Positions 42,649 through 50,830 of a stretch of 64,000 bases of DNA are shown here, piece by piece (position 1 is the stretch's first letter; every line of letters starts with the position of its first letter). Source of the stretch: Nevskia sp. (GTDB taxonomy: Bacteria > Pseudomonadota > Gammaproteobacteria > Nevskiales > Nevskiaceae); assembly GCA_021732745.1 (NCBI GenBank), contig JAKFUK010000005.1:186001-250000 (forward strand), read 5' to 3'. A program made the translations under genes and the position numbers. The notes under the pieces are model-generated. The model saw only the letters and a list, made by a program, of their open reading frames with translations, did not search any database and was not told where the DNA came from.

Positions 42649-44351
42649 ACAGGGCGATGCGCGCCGTTGTTGCCGTCGTCGCCGCCGGCCTGCTGGCGGC
42701 CTGCGGCAACGACGAGGGCAGCGGCATCACCCAGCTCGCGAAGCAGCCGGGCGCGCTGGCAGCCGATTCCTTGAGCGCCAAGCTGATCCCGTCCGACGAC
42801 CTGCCGCCGGAGGGCACGCGCTCGCTGTTCGATCATCTGATCGCCGCCAACGGCCAGATTCCCTATCCGTTTCCGAAGCTGGTCGAACTGATCCGCAAGC
42901 ACGATCCGGACGCTGGCGCGCCGCTGACGGTGCTGATTCCGCAGGGCCGCTCGCTGCTCAAGGGGCTCGCCGATGACGCCCATCCCCGCGTGCTCGCCGC
43001 TGCCGATTTCCAGGCGGCGGCGACCCCCGCTTCGCTGGGCCTGAGTCCGCGCGGCCAGTTGTTCCTCGGCTTTGTCGAGAACGCCGCCGAGGTCGAAGTG
43101 CTGAGTTACAACGAAGCCGCCGGCCGCTACGAGTTTCAATTGATACAGAACTACTGCGCGGGCTGCATTCCGAAGCTGGTCTACGCCAAGCGGGCGATCT
43201 GCACTGCCTGCCATCAGGGCGCGGTGCCGATCTTCCCGCAGCGGCCCTGGAACGAGACCAATGGCGCACCGGCCACGTCCGCCGCGATCCGGACCGCGCG
43301 CGGCAACGAGCAGGCCTATCTCGACGTGCCGCTGGCCAATGCCCTGAGCGCGCCGGAACGCTACGACCAGTTGACTGATGTCGGCGGCTTCATCCCGGCC
43401 ACGCAGCGCCTGTGGATCGACGCCTGCGGCACATCGGCCGACTGCCGCCGGACCATGCTGAAGCTGGCGCTGCGCTGGCTGGAAAATCCGGCCGGATTCG
43501 ATGCCCAGTCCGCTGATGCCGCGAAGCTGCGCGCATTGCAGGCCGCTGGCTGGCCGAAAGACGGCATCAACGTCGCCGAAAGCGATCTCGCCAATCGCGA
43601 TCCCATTGAGGAAGGTCGCGGCATCAAGGGCTGGTGGCGACGGCTCGGCACCCGTCAGCCCAGGCCGGGCGACGGTGCCAAGACCAACGAAGATCTCGAA
43701 GCCTTCGACCGTCTGCCAAGACTGAAAGCGGCCTTCGATCCTCTGAGCTCGCGGCCACCGAAACGGGTGCTGGCGGCCAGCGATCTCGATGGCGTCTATG
43801 GGCTCGCAGCACTTTTCTCCGACGCTGATCGGCAACTGCTGGAAACCGCCGCCGGCTTCGATGCCGCGAAGCTGCTCAGCGCCGTCGATGGCATCGACGA
43901 AGCCTTCTTTGCGCCCGCCGTCTATTCGCGGGTGAAAACGATGAACGCGCTGCTCGCAGCGCTCGGCAGCCCGCCGCTGAACTACTGCTGTCTCGACACC
44001 GCCGAGTTGTCGCCGCCGATCGCCAGCGGCGAGCCGCCGGTGGTGCTCGCTGCCGGCTCGCCGCTGGTCCATTTCGAGCAGTACTGCTTCGCCTGCCATC
44101 GCGGCAATCCGTCGAAGAAGCTCAACTTCATGAGCGGTGCCGACGAGGCCACGGTGCTGGCCAACATCAAGGCCAAGGACACGATCCGCGACGCGCTGGA
44201 CTGGTCCCGCTATCAAGGCACCGACAAGGCCAACAAGCTGATGCCACCCGCCGATTCGGTGCAGCACGCGCGCCTGCAAGCCGCAGTCGCGCAGAATCCG
44301 GCACTGCTGGACGAGATGCGGGCCGTGGTGCCCGGATTGTTCGATTTCTGA
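42645..44351 (+). CDS. Dihaem c-type lipoprotein
   Basis: A 568-residue lipoprotein (lipobox LLAAC). Two haem motifs, C186-T-A-C-H and C481-F-A-C-H; another CxxC (YCAGC) precedes the first. The protein is otherwise helical with no recognised family signature, perhaps a redox partner of the preceding protein. It starts with GTG overlapping the previous stop (GTGA); an ATG at 42657 is an alternative. It is followed 3 bp later by the next gene. Confidence 0.75.
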   Translation: MNRAMRAVVAVVAAGLLAACGNDEGSGITQLAKQPGALAADSLSAKLIPSDDLPPEGTRSLFDHLIAANGQIPYPFPKLVELIRKHDPDAGAPLTVLIPQGRSLLKGLADDAHPRVLAAADFQAAATPASLGLSPRGQLFLGFVENAAEVEVLSYNEAAGRYEFQLIQNYCAGCIPKLVYAKRAICTACHQGAVPIFPQRPWNETNGAPATSAAIRTARGNEQAYLDVPLANALSAPERYDQLTDVGGFIPATQRLWIDACGTSADCRRTMLKLALRWLENPAGFDAQSADAAKLRALQAAGWPKDGINVAESDLANRDPIEEGRGIKGWWRRLGTRQPRPGDGAKTNEDLEAFDRLPRLKAAFDPLSSRPPKRVLAASDLDGVYGLAALFSDADRQLLETAAGFDAAKLLSAVDGIDEAFFAPAVYSRVKTMNALLAALGSPPLNYCCLDTAELSPPIASGEPPVVLAAGSPLVHFEQYCFACHRGNPSKKLNFMSGADEATVLANIKAKDTIRDALDWSRYQGTDKANKLMPPADSVQHARLQAAVAQNPALLDEMRAVVPGLFDF

Positions 44352-44354
44352 ATC

Positions 44355-45239
44355 GTGAGGGGGTTGATCGTGAGGCGTGAGGGGAGAGGCGTGAGGCGCA
44401 ACGGCAACGGCGTGGCTCTAAGTGGCTGCGGACGCGGCTTCGGCTTTTCACGCCTCACCCCTCACCCCTCACGCCTCACGGCGGCGGCGGCGGCAGCGGC
44501 GGTGCTGCTGGCGCTGGCGCCATCCGCCGCCGCCCAGCCCGTCTTCGCCCTGATGTACAAGCAGCAATTCGGCTACACCCCGAGCTGCAACGCCTGCCAC
44601 AAGGACGGCGGCGGCACGGCGGTCAATGCCTATGGCGATGCCTTCAAGGCGGCCGGCAAGACCCTCGCCGCGTTCAAGACCATCGAGAAGCAGGACTCAG
44701 ACGGCGACGGCTTCGCCAATGGCGAGGAAGCGGTCGCCAAGACCAATCCCGGTTTCAAGGGATCGACACCAAAAGCCCCTGGCGACTGGCTGGACGCCCT
44801 GAGCCTGATCCCGAAAGAAGTGCAGGCGCGCTTCCCCAGCGTGAAGACCTGGCTGCCCAAGGACGCATTGCTGACCGATGCCGATGTCGCCCGCGCCGCA
44901 GCACTCGGCGCGCGCCTGAGCAAGGCCGACGACAACACCATCTACATCCCGCTGGCCGACCAGCGCCCGTCCGGTACGGCGCTGATCTTCGCAGCCGAAT
45001 ACCAGGGCAAGCCGTTCTACCTGCTGCTGACCACCGACCGCGCGCTCAACATCGCCAGTGTCGAGCCGATGAATACCCGGCAGGTGCCGGACGCGGCGAA
45101 GTCGGCGGTTTACGCGCGGTTCAAGGGCGTGGCGGTGGACAAGCTGCCGGCGGCGACGGGCAGCGATATCGATGGCGTGATCACGGCGGCGGTCAAGAAG
45201 GCTGGCACCCTGCTGTACGTGCGGCTGAAGAGCGCCTGA
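44355..45239 (+). CDS. Monohaem c-type cytochrome, exported
   Basis: An exported protein of up to 294 residues. The h-region AAAAAAAVLLALAPSAAA is followed by SCNACHKDGGGTAVNAYGDA (one haem) and an Asp-rich EF-like loop DSDGDGFANGEE. The C-terminal half, after GDWLDALS, is a separate alpha/beta domain of unknown function. The start is uncertain: GTG codons at 44355, 44370 and 44391 are all in frame. The region 44369-44480 is a 30-bp-arm inverted repeat, so the signal-peptide n-region (FSRLTPHPSRLT) is encoded by repeat DNA. Confidence 0.7.
   Translation: MRGLIVRREGRGVRRNGNGVALSGCGRGFGFSRLTPHPSRLTAAAAAAAVLLALAPSAAAQPVFALMYKQQFGYTPSCNACHKDGGGTAVNAYGDAFKAAGKTLAAFKTIEKQDSDGDGFANGEEAVAKTNPGFKGSTPKAPGDWLDALSLIPKEVQARFPSVKTWLPKDALLTDADVARAAALGARLSKADDNTIYIPLADQRPSGTALIFAAEYQGKPFYLLLTTDRALNIASVEPMNTRQVPDAAKSAVYARFKGVAVDKLPAATGSDIDGVITAAVKKAGTLLYVRLKSA
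44369..44480. repeat. Inverted repeat overlapping a signal-peptide coding region
   Basis: Arms 44369-44398 and 44451-44480 match as complements at 28 of 30 positions, built from GTGAGG-type units. The element lies in the intergenic/5' coding boundary of the monohaem gene, in frame with it. Confidence 0.85.
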
Positions 45240-46108
45240 TGCTCGAATTCATCCGTAGGGCGGCATTCATGCCGACGCTGCGCTCGTCGGCGAGGCGCAG
45301 CGTAGGCGGGTCGAGACCCGCCCTACGGTTGGGGCTCTTCGCCTTTCTGCTGGCGTTTGCGATGACGCAGGCCGTTCGTGCCGATGAGGCTGCGCCTGCT
45401 GCTGAAGCGGTCGCCCCTGCGAATGCCGACGCCCCGGGCGACAGCTTCGACTTCTTCAGCGACCAGCCGGTCGCCGCCGCCGAAATCGTCCAACTGCCGC
45501 CGGAAAAGCCGGCCTGGCAAACCATCGGCGGTCCGATCGCGCTGCTAGCCTTCTTCTTCGCGCTGAACTTGGTCATCTGGCGGCTGGTGCCGTTCTCGTC
45601 GCATTCGATCGACATCAACCTGCGCCACTTTCCCCCTGCTGCGAAGCGTGGCATCGCGATGGCGGTGGTGATCTTCGGCATCGCCTTCGTGTTCGGGGCC
45701 TCGGAAATCAGCTACCAGCTGAACCTGCACGGCTCGGCCAGTGCCTATTTCGAGCAGATGTCGCTCGGAAAACTCATTGCCTTCAGCCACGCCCACCTGT
45801 TCGGTTTCACCACCAGCTTTTTCATCGTCGGCATCCCGTTTTCCTTGCAGTTCAACCAGTTGCGGGTCTACCAGTGGGTGTTCCCGGTGGGCCTCGCAGC
45901 CAGCCTCGTCGACGTGATGTCCTGGTGGGGCATCAAGTACGTGTCGGCGAATTTCGAGTGGATCAGCCTGTTCTGCGGCCTGCTGTTCACCATCAGCTAT
46001 GGCTGGATGCTGATTGGTCTCTTGCGCGTGCTGCTGTTCCCGGAAGTGATCTGGGGCAGCGACAAGGACCGCGCCGAACGGCTGGCCAAGCGGCAGGCCC
46101 AAAAATAG
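45239..46108 (+). CDS. Multi-pass membrane protein of the haem operon
   Basis: A 289-residue protein with an N-terminal signal-like segment (LGLFAFLLAFAMTQAVRA), a Pro/Ala-rich linker and about five transmembrane helices (GPIALLAFFFALNLVIW, GIAMAVVIFGIAFVFG, HLFGFTTSFFIVGIPF, WVFPVGLAASLVDVM, ISLFCGLLFTISYGWMLIGLL). Conserved-looking His residues (SHSIDINLRH, SHAHLF) could bind haem or metal. It may anchor or pass electrons to the periplasmic haem proteins encoded upstream. It overlaps the previous stop (TGATG). Confidence 0.75.
   Translation: MLEFIRRAAFMPTLRSSARRSVGGSRPALRLGLFAFLLAFAMTQAVRADEAAPAAEAVAPANADAPGDSFDFFSDQPVAAAEIVQLPPEKPAWQTIGGPIALLAFFFALNLVIWRLVPFSSHSIDINLRHFPPAAKRGIAMAVVIFGIAFVFGASEISYQLNLHGSASAYFEQMSLGKLIAFSHAHLFGFTTSFFIVGIPFSLQFNQLRVYQWVFPVGLAASLVDVMSWWGIKYVSANFEWISLFCGLLFTISYGWMLIGLLRVLLFPEVIWGSDKDRAERLAKRQAQK
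45253..45328. repeat. Inverted repeat overlapping a signal-peptide coding region
   Basis: CCGTAGGGCGG (45253-45263) pairs with CCGCCCTACGG (45318-45328), with an inner GCTGCGC/GCGCAGC stem. It is read in frame as the n-region of the membrane protein gene. Confidence 0.88.
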
Positions 46109-46193
46109 TGGTGAGCCGCAGCAGGGCTTACGATGAATCAACAGCAACCATGATCGGCCGCGACAGGCCGGCAAACAGGTCCCAGGAGCAGAC

Positions 46194-48188
46194 ATGAATT
46201 ACTTCGTCACCGGCGCCACCGGCTTCATCGGCAAGCATCTGATCGAGCGCCTGCTGGCGCGGCCGGATGCCACAGTCCAGGTGCTGGTTCGCGCCTCGTC
46301 CGAGGACAAGTTCTCGGCTTTGCAGGAGCGCTACGGCGACGCGGCTGACCGCCTGTACATGGTGGCCGGCGACATCACCACGCCGGGTCTGGTGTCGGCC
46401 GCCGACCTGAAAAAGCTCAAGGGCAAGGTCGACCATGTGTTCCATCTCGCTGCCGTCTACGACATGAACATGAGCGACGAGCAGGGCGACCGCATCAACA
46501 ACGAAGGCACGCGCAACACCGTGGCCTTCGCCAACGCGCTCGGCGGCGATGTGGTGCTGCATCACGTGTCGAGCGTGGCGGTGGCCGGTGGCGACTTCAA
46601 CGGCCGTTTCACCGAAGACATGTTCGATGAAGGCCAGCCGGTCAAGCACCCGTACTTCCGCACCAAGTTCCAGAGCGAAAAGATCGTTCGCGAGGAAGCA
46701 AAAGTACCGTTCCGGGTCTACCGGCCGGGTGCCGTCGTCGGGCACTCCAAGACCGGCGAGATGGACAAGATCGACGGTCCCTACTACTTCTTCAAGACCA
46801 TCCAGAAGCTGTCCCATCGCATCCCGAAGTGGCTGCCGCTGCTCGGCATCGAGGGTGGCCGCGTGCCGATCGCGCCGGTCGACTACATCGCCGATGCGCT
46901 CGATGCCATCGCCCACAAGGACGGCCTGAACGGCCAGACTTTTCATCTGATCCAGTCGAATTCGCCCTCCGTTGGCGACGTCATCCAGTCGATCCTGAAA
47001 GCCGCGCACGGCCCGCGTTTCGCGAAGAAATACGAGCTGCCGACCCTGCCCAGCGCCATGCGCAAGCTCGGCGGCCAGATGGGCGGGGCGCTGCCGAACC
47101 CGGTCAAGAAGCAGATCGCGAAAGCCATCGGCGCGCCGATCTCCGTGCTCGGCTACATCACCAACCGCGCCGTGTTCGACGACAAGAACGCCCGCGCAGC
47201 ACTGAAAGGTACCGGCATCAGGTGCCCGGAATTCCGCGACTACGTGAAGGCGATCTGGGGCTACTGGGAGCAGTTCCTCGACATCCACTACGAGCCAAGC
47301 CCGGAGCTGATCGCCAAGGTGTCGGGCAAGGTGATCCTGGTCACCGGCGCTTCATCGGGCATCGGCTTCACCACCGCCAAGAACCTCGCGATTGCCGGTG
47401 CCAAGGTGATTCTGGTGGCGCGCACCGAATCGACGCTGATCGAAACCCAGAACATCATCGCCAAGGCGGGCGGCGAGAGCTACGTCTACCCTTGTGATCT
47501 GATCGACATGAAGGCCATCGACGTGATGGCCGCCAAGGTGCTCAGAGACTTCGGTCACGTCGACATCCTGATCAACAACGCTGGCCGCTCGATCCGCCGT
47601 GCGGTGATGGAAAGCTTCGACCGCTTCCATGACTTCGAACGCACCATGGAATTGAACTACTACGGCGCCGTGCGCCTGATCATGGCGCTGCTGCCGACCA
47701 TGACCGAGCGTAAAGAAGGCCAGATCATCAACATCAGTTCCATTGGCGTGCTGGCCAACGCGGCGCGCTTCTCGGCCTACGTGGCATCGAAGGCGGCGCT
47801 TGATGCCTTCACCCGCTGCCTGTCGGCGGAAGTGAAGGGCAGCAACATCCGCACCACGGCGATCTACATGCCGCTGGTGCGCACGCCGATGATCGCGCCG
47901 ACCAAGATCTACTCGTATATCCCGACCTGGTCGCCGGACGACGCCGCCGACACCGTGCTCAAGGCGATCATCGAGGAGCCGAAGTCGGTCGCCACGCCGC
48001 TGGGCACGGCGGCAGCACTTTCCTATGCGGTGTGGCCGAAGCTCAACGACTACATCCTGTCCAAGGGTTTCCAGCTGTTCCCGTCATCCACCGCCGCCAA
48101 GGGCGCCAAGGACCGGGACCACAAGTCCGACAAGCCGACGCTGGAACAGGTGGTGTTCGCCAATGTGTTCAAGGGTGAGCATTGGTAA
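46194..48188 (+). CDS. Two-domain fatty acyl-CoA reductase (SDR fusion)
   Basis: A 664-residue fusion of two Rossmann domains. The N-terminal domain (TGATGFIG, YxxxK in YFRTK) matches the fatty acyl-CoA reductase half; the C-terminal domain is a classical SDR (TGASSGIG, NNAG, SS...YVASK). This length and order resemble the bacterial FACoAR/Acr enzymes that reduce acyl-CoA to fatty alcohol via aldehyde, a step in wax ester formation. Cytosolic or membrane associated. It starts 85 bp after the haem operon and could be co-transcribed. Confidence 0.85.
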   Translation: MNYFVTGATGFIGKHLIERLLARPDATVQVLVRASSEDKFSALQERYGDAADRLYMVAGDITTPGLVSAADLKKLKGKVDHVFHLAAVYDMNMSDEQGDRINNEGTRNTVAFANALGGDVVLHHVSSVAVAGGDFNGRFTEDMFDEGQPVKHPYFRTKFQSEKIVREEAKVPFRVYRPGAVVGHSKTGEMDKIDGPYYFFKTIQKLSHRIPKWLPLLGIEGGRVPIAPVDYIADALDAIAHKDGLNGQTFHLIQSNSPSVGDVIQSILKAAHGPRFAKKYELPTLPSAMRKLGGQMGGALPNPVKKQIAKAIGAPISVLGYITNRAVFDDKNARAALKGTGIRCPEFRDYVKAIWGYWEQFLDIHYEPSPELIAKVSGKVILVTGASSGIGFTTAKNLAIAGAKVILVARTESTLIETQNIIAKAGGESYVYPCDLIDMKAIDVMAAKVLRDFGHVDILINNAGRSIRRAVMESFDRFHDFERTMELNYYGAVRLIMALLPTMTERKEGQIINISSIGVLANAARFSAYVASKAALDAFTRCLSAEVKGSNIRTTAIYMPLVRTPMIAPTKIYSYIPTWSPDDAADTVLKAIIEEPKSVATPLGTAAALSYAVWPKLNDYILSKGFQLFPSSTAAKGAKDRDHKSDKPTLEQVVFANVFKGEHW

Positions 48189-48209
48189 GCGGAGTCCGCG
48201 CCGCCTTGT

Positions 48210-48238
48210 TTGACCGGTCCGCGTTCACAGTCTAGTCT
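48210..48238 (+). promoter_or_regulatory. Candidate promoter of vapBC
   Basis: TTGACC (48210-48215) and TAGTCT (48233-48238) are separated by 17 bp, ending 28 bp before the vapB start. The -10 match is weak. Confidence 0.35.
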
Positions 48239-48266
48239 TACCGTCATCTTACTCAACGGGTGACGC

Positions 48267-48530
48267 ATGGACACGACGCGGCTGTCGAGCAAGGGGCAGG
48301 TCATCATCCCGAAAGCCTGTCGCGACAAGCATCAGTGGGCGCCGGGCCTGGAACTGACTGTGATCGACACCGGCGACGGCCTGCTGCTGAAGCCGAAAGC
48401 ACCGTTCCCGGCGACGAGCCTTGCGGATGTTGCCGGCATGTTTGCCGGGCAGGTGGCGCGCAGGTCCGACGCGGACATCGCCGCTGCGCTGGCCCGCGAC
48501 GTCCAGCAGAAATGGCATGGTCGCGGTTGA
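48267..48530 (+). CDS. vapB: VapB-type antitoxin, AbrB/MazE fold
   Basis: An 87-residue antitoxin. The swapped-hairpin DNA-binding domain (TTRLSSKGQVIIPKACRDKH, then LELTVIDTGDGLLLKP) is typical of AbrB/MazE proteins, followed by a toxin-binding tail (TSLADVAGMFAGQ). It overlaps vapC by 14 nt. It is expected to bind and silence VapC and repress its own operon. Confidence 0.92.
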   Translation: MDTTRLSSKGQVIIPKACRDKHQWAPGLELTVIDTGDGLLLKPKAPFPATSLADVAGMFAGQVARRSDADIAAALARDVQQKWHGRG

Positions 48531-48912
48531 CACCAACGTCCTCGTCCGACTGCTGGTCGGCGACGATCCCGCGCAGAGTGCGGCCAGCCGGGCCCTGTTC
48601 GCCGCGAGCAGCATCCACATCGCCGACACCGTCTGGCTGGAAACCGAATGGGCGTTGCGCGCGGCGTACGGCCTGCGCCCGGCCGATATCTGCGAGGCCT
48701 TCCGCCGCCTCTGCGGCCTCGGCAATGTCGCCGTCAACGACGCCAGCCGCCTCGCCCAGATCATCACTTGGCACGAAGCCGGCCTCGATTTCGCCGATGC
48801 CTTCCACGTCGCGACGAGCCGAGGCGCAGCAGCGTTCGTTACGTTCGATGTGGCACTGGTCAAGCGGGCGAAGAAGCTTGCTGAGGTGCGGGTTGAGGGG
48901 TTGGAGACGTAG
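48517..48912 (+). CDS. vapC: VapC-type PIN-domain ribonuclease toxin
   Basis: A 131-residue PIN nuclease. The acidic residues are visible: D5 in VDTNVLVRLL, E in WLETEWAL, D in DFADAFHVA and D in FVTFDVAL. It cleaves tRNA or rRNA in known homologues. ATG 48517 overlaps the end of vapB; the next 480 bp contain no intact gene. Confidence 0.93.
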   Translation: MVAVDTNVLVRLLVGDDPAQSAASRALFAASSIHIADTVWLETEWALRAAYGLRPADICEAFRRLCGLGNVAVNDASRLAQIITWHEAGLDFADAFHVATSRGAAAFVTFDVALVKRAKKLAEVRVEGLET

Positions 48913-48918
48913 CGCCAC

Positions 48919-49255
48919 GAGCGAGTAGCCCGGACGCAATCCGGGAATTTTGGCCGGACCGCTCGCGCCGCGCTCCCGATTTCATCCGGGCTACGGCTCG
49001 GCATAGATGCACGACTGGATCGCGATGAAACCTTACTCTTTTCCCTGTCGCCAAGCTGCCATCTGATTGCGGCGGCGTGACAGATGGGCGTTGTTTGCAC
49101 GAAATAATGCGCGGAGCGCTGGCTATGGCCTTCCCGGTTTTCCCGTCGCGAGGGAATCTCCCATGATCCCGACGTCGATTTTTGCCCTATCCCGCTTGTA
49201 TTGAGGGTCGATTCCGAAGGTCGGGGTTCCTGCTGCTGGCCTTGGGTAGTGGGTC
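48919..49255. repeat. Direct duplication, copy 1 (decayed)
   Basis: This 337-bp stretch matches 49937-50265 over most of its length, beginning GAGC(G/A)AGTAGCCCGGA, including GATGCACGACTGGATC and GGGCGTTGTTTGC. It contains a hairpin repeat (GTAGCCCGGA...TCCGGGCTAC) and the 5' remnant of the lipoprotein gene found intact after copy 2. Together with the gap to 49397 it fills the gene-free stretch after vapC. Confidence 0.8.
49163..49255 (+). pseudogene. 5' remnant of the duplicated lipoprotein gene
   Basis: From ATG 49163 the frame reads MIPTSIFALSRLY and stops at 49204. The intact copy at 50172 starts MVTMTFAALSRLH. Similarity continues past the stop through GCTGCTGGCCT. It is interpreted as a duplicated gene start that decayed. 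Confidence 0.65.
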
Positions 49256-49396
49256 AGTTTGAAAATTTGCCGCTTGTCAGCCGGATTTGCGCTTGAGACG
49301 GCTTTACGAGCCGCGCGCGCACCTTCCGCAAAATTTTGCAAGTGTTGGCGAGTCCACGTACGATTTGATGCCTTTTCGTGAGCAGAGAGCGGGCCT

Positions 49397-49741
49397 GTGG
49401 CCGATTCGACTGGCAAGAGCGTTGACCCAAGACAGATGGAGAGAGCGCAGAAACTGTATGACTTGATTAGACAAACAGCCAACAAGCTCATGCATGAATG
49501 CGCGAACGTGCCGATTGAAATTCTTGCAAAGCGAGACCCGTCTTTGGAAGAAATTGCGCAGGCGGCCGATAAGCTTGGAACTATCGTAACTGCATTGGCG
49601 ATAGATTTTGACCCGATGATGGCTCAAAAAGCGTTTGAATACACCTTGCTGATGAAGCGAATTGCTCTTGCCGTTCGGAACTCAGACGCAATAGAATTGT
49701 CAACGCTGGTGAGCGAATTACAGGGGAAACCTGGCACATGA
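49397..49741 (+). CDS. Unknown helical protein of an AT-richer cassette
   Basis: A 114-residue all-helical protein (PRQMERAQKLYDLIRQTANKLM, EEIAQAADKLGTIVTALAID, MMAQKAFEYTLLMKRIALAV) with no signal peptide or membrane segment and no recognised domain. It starts with GTG after a GAGAGCGGG site. Base composition and codon use are clearly less GC-rich than the genes around it. Its stop overlaps the start of the next small gene (ATGA). It lies between two copies of a ~330-bp direct repeat, so horizontal acquisition is likely. Confidence 0.65.
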   Translation: MADSTGKSVDPRQMERAQKLYDLIRQTANKLMHECANVPIEILAKRDPSLEEIAQAADKLGTIVTALAIDFDPMMAQKAFEYTLLMKRIALAVRNSDAIELSTLVSELQGKPGT

Positions 49742-49869
49742 ACGATCTTGAAAGGATGAAGCTATACCAAGAAGCGTTCGCTATCCTAGAACGCATCAAT
49801 AACATCTTGGACAAGATGCACGAACAAAATCTTGAAGATATGGCCCACCATATCCCGGTGGCTGCCTGA
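49738..49869 (+). CDS. Small coiled-coil protein coupled to the preceding gene
   Basis: A 43-residue product (MNDLERMKLYQEAFAILERI, then NNILDKMHEQNLEDMAHH, ending PVAA). It is amphipathic with heptad-like spacing of Leu/Ile/Met. The ATGA overlap with 49397-49741 argues for co-translation and perhaps a complex. An intrinsic terminator follows 13 bp later. Function unknown. Confidence 0.6.
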   Translation: MNDLERMKLYQEAFAILERINNILDKMHEQNLEDMAHHIPVAA

Positions 49870-49882
49870 GCAGCTAACCAAG

Positions 49883-49904
49883 CCCCGCACTAGCGGGGTT
49901 TTTT
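49883..49904 (+). terminator. Intrinsic terminator of the AT-rich cassette
   Basis: CCCCGC/GCGGGG stem with loop ACTA followed by six T, directly after the 43-residue gene. Confidence 0.93.
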
Positions 49905-49936
49905 ATTGTAAGGCCCACGCTTAGCGTGCTCAGGTT

Positions 49937-50265
49937 GAGCAAGTAGCCCGGATGCAATCCGGGAGTTTCGGCCGGAGTGCTTGCGCCTCGTCTTGGATTT
50001 CATCCGGGCAACGACTTGGTATGGATGCACGACTGGATCACGGTGAAACCTTGCCCGTTTCCGTTTTGCCAAGCCGCTTCCCGATCCCGGCGGCCTGACA
50101 GGTGGGCGTTGTTTGCGCGGAATCATGGGTGGAGCGCAGGCTACAGTTATTCAGTCGCGGGGGAATCGCCCATGGTCACGATGACGTTTGCTGCCTTGTC
50201 GCGCTTGCACCGACAGCCGCTTCCTACGATGTGCGTGCTGCTGCTGGCCTGGTGCCTGTCCGGCT
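49937..50265. repeat. Direct duplication, copy 2
   Basis: Second copy of the 48919-49255 sequence, in the same orientation. It carries the GTAGCCCGGATGCAATCCGG hairpin repeat and continues through the start of the intact lipoprotein gene. It also accounts for the gap 49905-50171. Confidence 0.8.
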
Positions 50266-50807
50266 GCATGCCGCGACTGGTGCAGCCTTACGACGAGGCG
50301 CTGGTCACCAGCACTGAAGCGCTGTACGCCGAGGCATCTGCGGTGATCGACGACGGTGTCGCCACCAGTCCGCGCACCGATGCCGAGCGCGACGCGATTC
50401 GGCCGCCCACGAAGTCTGACGGCCATTTCAGCCGCTTCGAGCCGCGTTACGACCAGCTGATCCGTGCGACGGACCTGATGATCCTGCGCGCCATGGCCGG
50501 CAGCGAGGACATCGACGGGCTCGGGCGGAAGCTGCAAGCGAAGATCGAAGAGGCGATCGAGAACGCGGTGCCCAGCGTCTGCGCCGAGCTGACCGAGCGC
50601 TTCAATGAACTGGGTGCGACCAGCCTGACGGTGCGCAACCACGTCGATCTGAAATGCCTGCTGACGCGCTGGAAAGAGCAGCACGCCGATTCGGAACTCA
50701 CCCGCAACACCTTCATCCTCAAGCGCGCGAACTGGGAAACCCGGCGCGCCAGCCTGTTCCGCATCGTGCTGGCGATCCAGCGCGCCCAGTTGTCGAAGCA
50801 GCCCTGA
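50172..50807 (+). CDS. Lipoprotein of unknown function
   Basis: A 211-residue lipoprotein: basic start, h-region MCVLLLAWCLSGC with lipobox LSGC. The mature part is helical and polar (YDEALVTSTEALYAEASAVI, RYDQLIRATDLMILRAMAGS, KLQAKIEEAIENAVPSVCAE), probably coiled-coil. No family recognised. It is followed 23 bp later by a small partner gene on the same strand. The 5' end is duplicated and decayed at 49163. Confidence 0.7.
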   Translation: MVTMTFAALSRLHRQPLPTMCVLLLAWCLSGCMPRLVQPYDEALVTSTEALYAEASAVIDDGVATSPRTDAERDAIRPPTKSDGHFSRFEPRYDQLIRATDLMILRAMAGSEDIDGLGRKLQAKIEEAIENAVPSVCAELTERFNELGATSLTVRNHVDLKCLLTRWKEQHADSELTRNTFILKRANWETRRASLFRIVLAIQRAQLSKQP

Positions 50808-50830
50808 TTCCCCACCCGCGAGAAGAAAAA

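Noticed and set aside
48919..50265. CRISPR array or phage att sites at the ~330-bp repeats
   Set aside because: Only two copies, long and diverged, with protein-coding sequence included; no integrase or spacer pattern.
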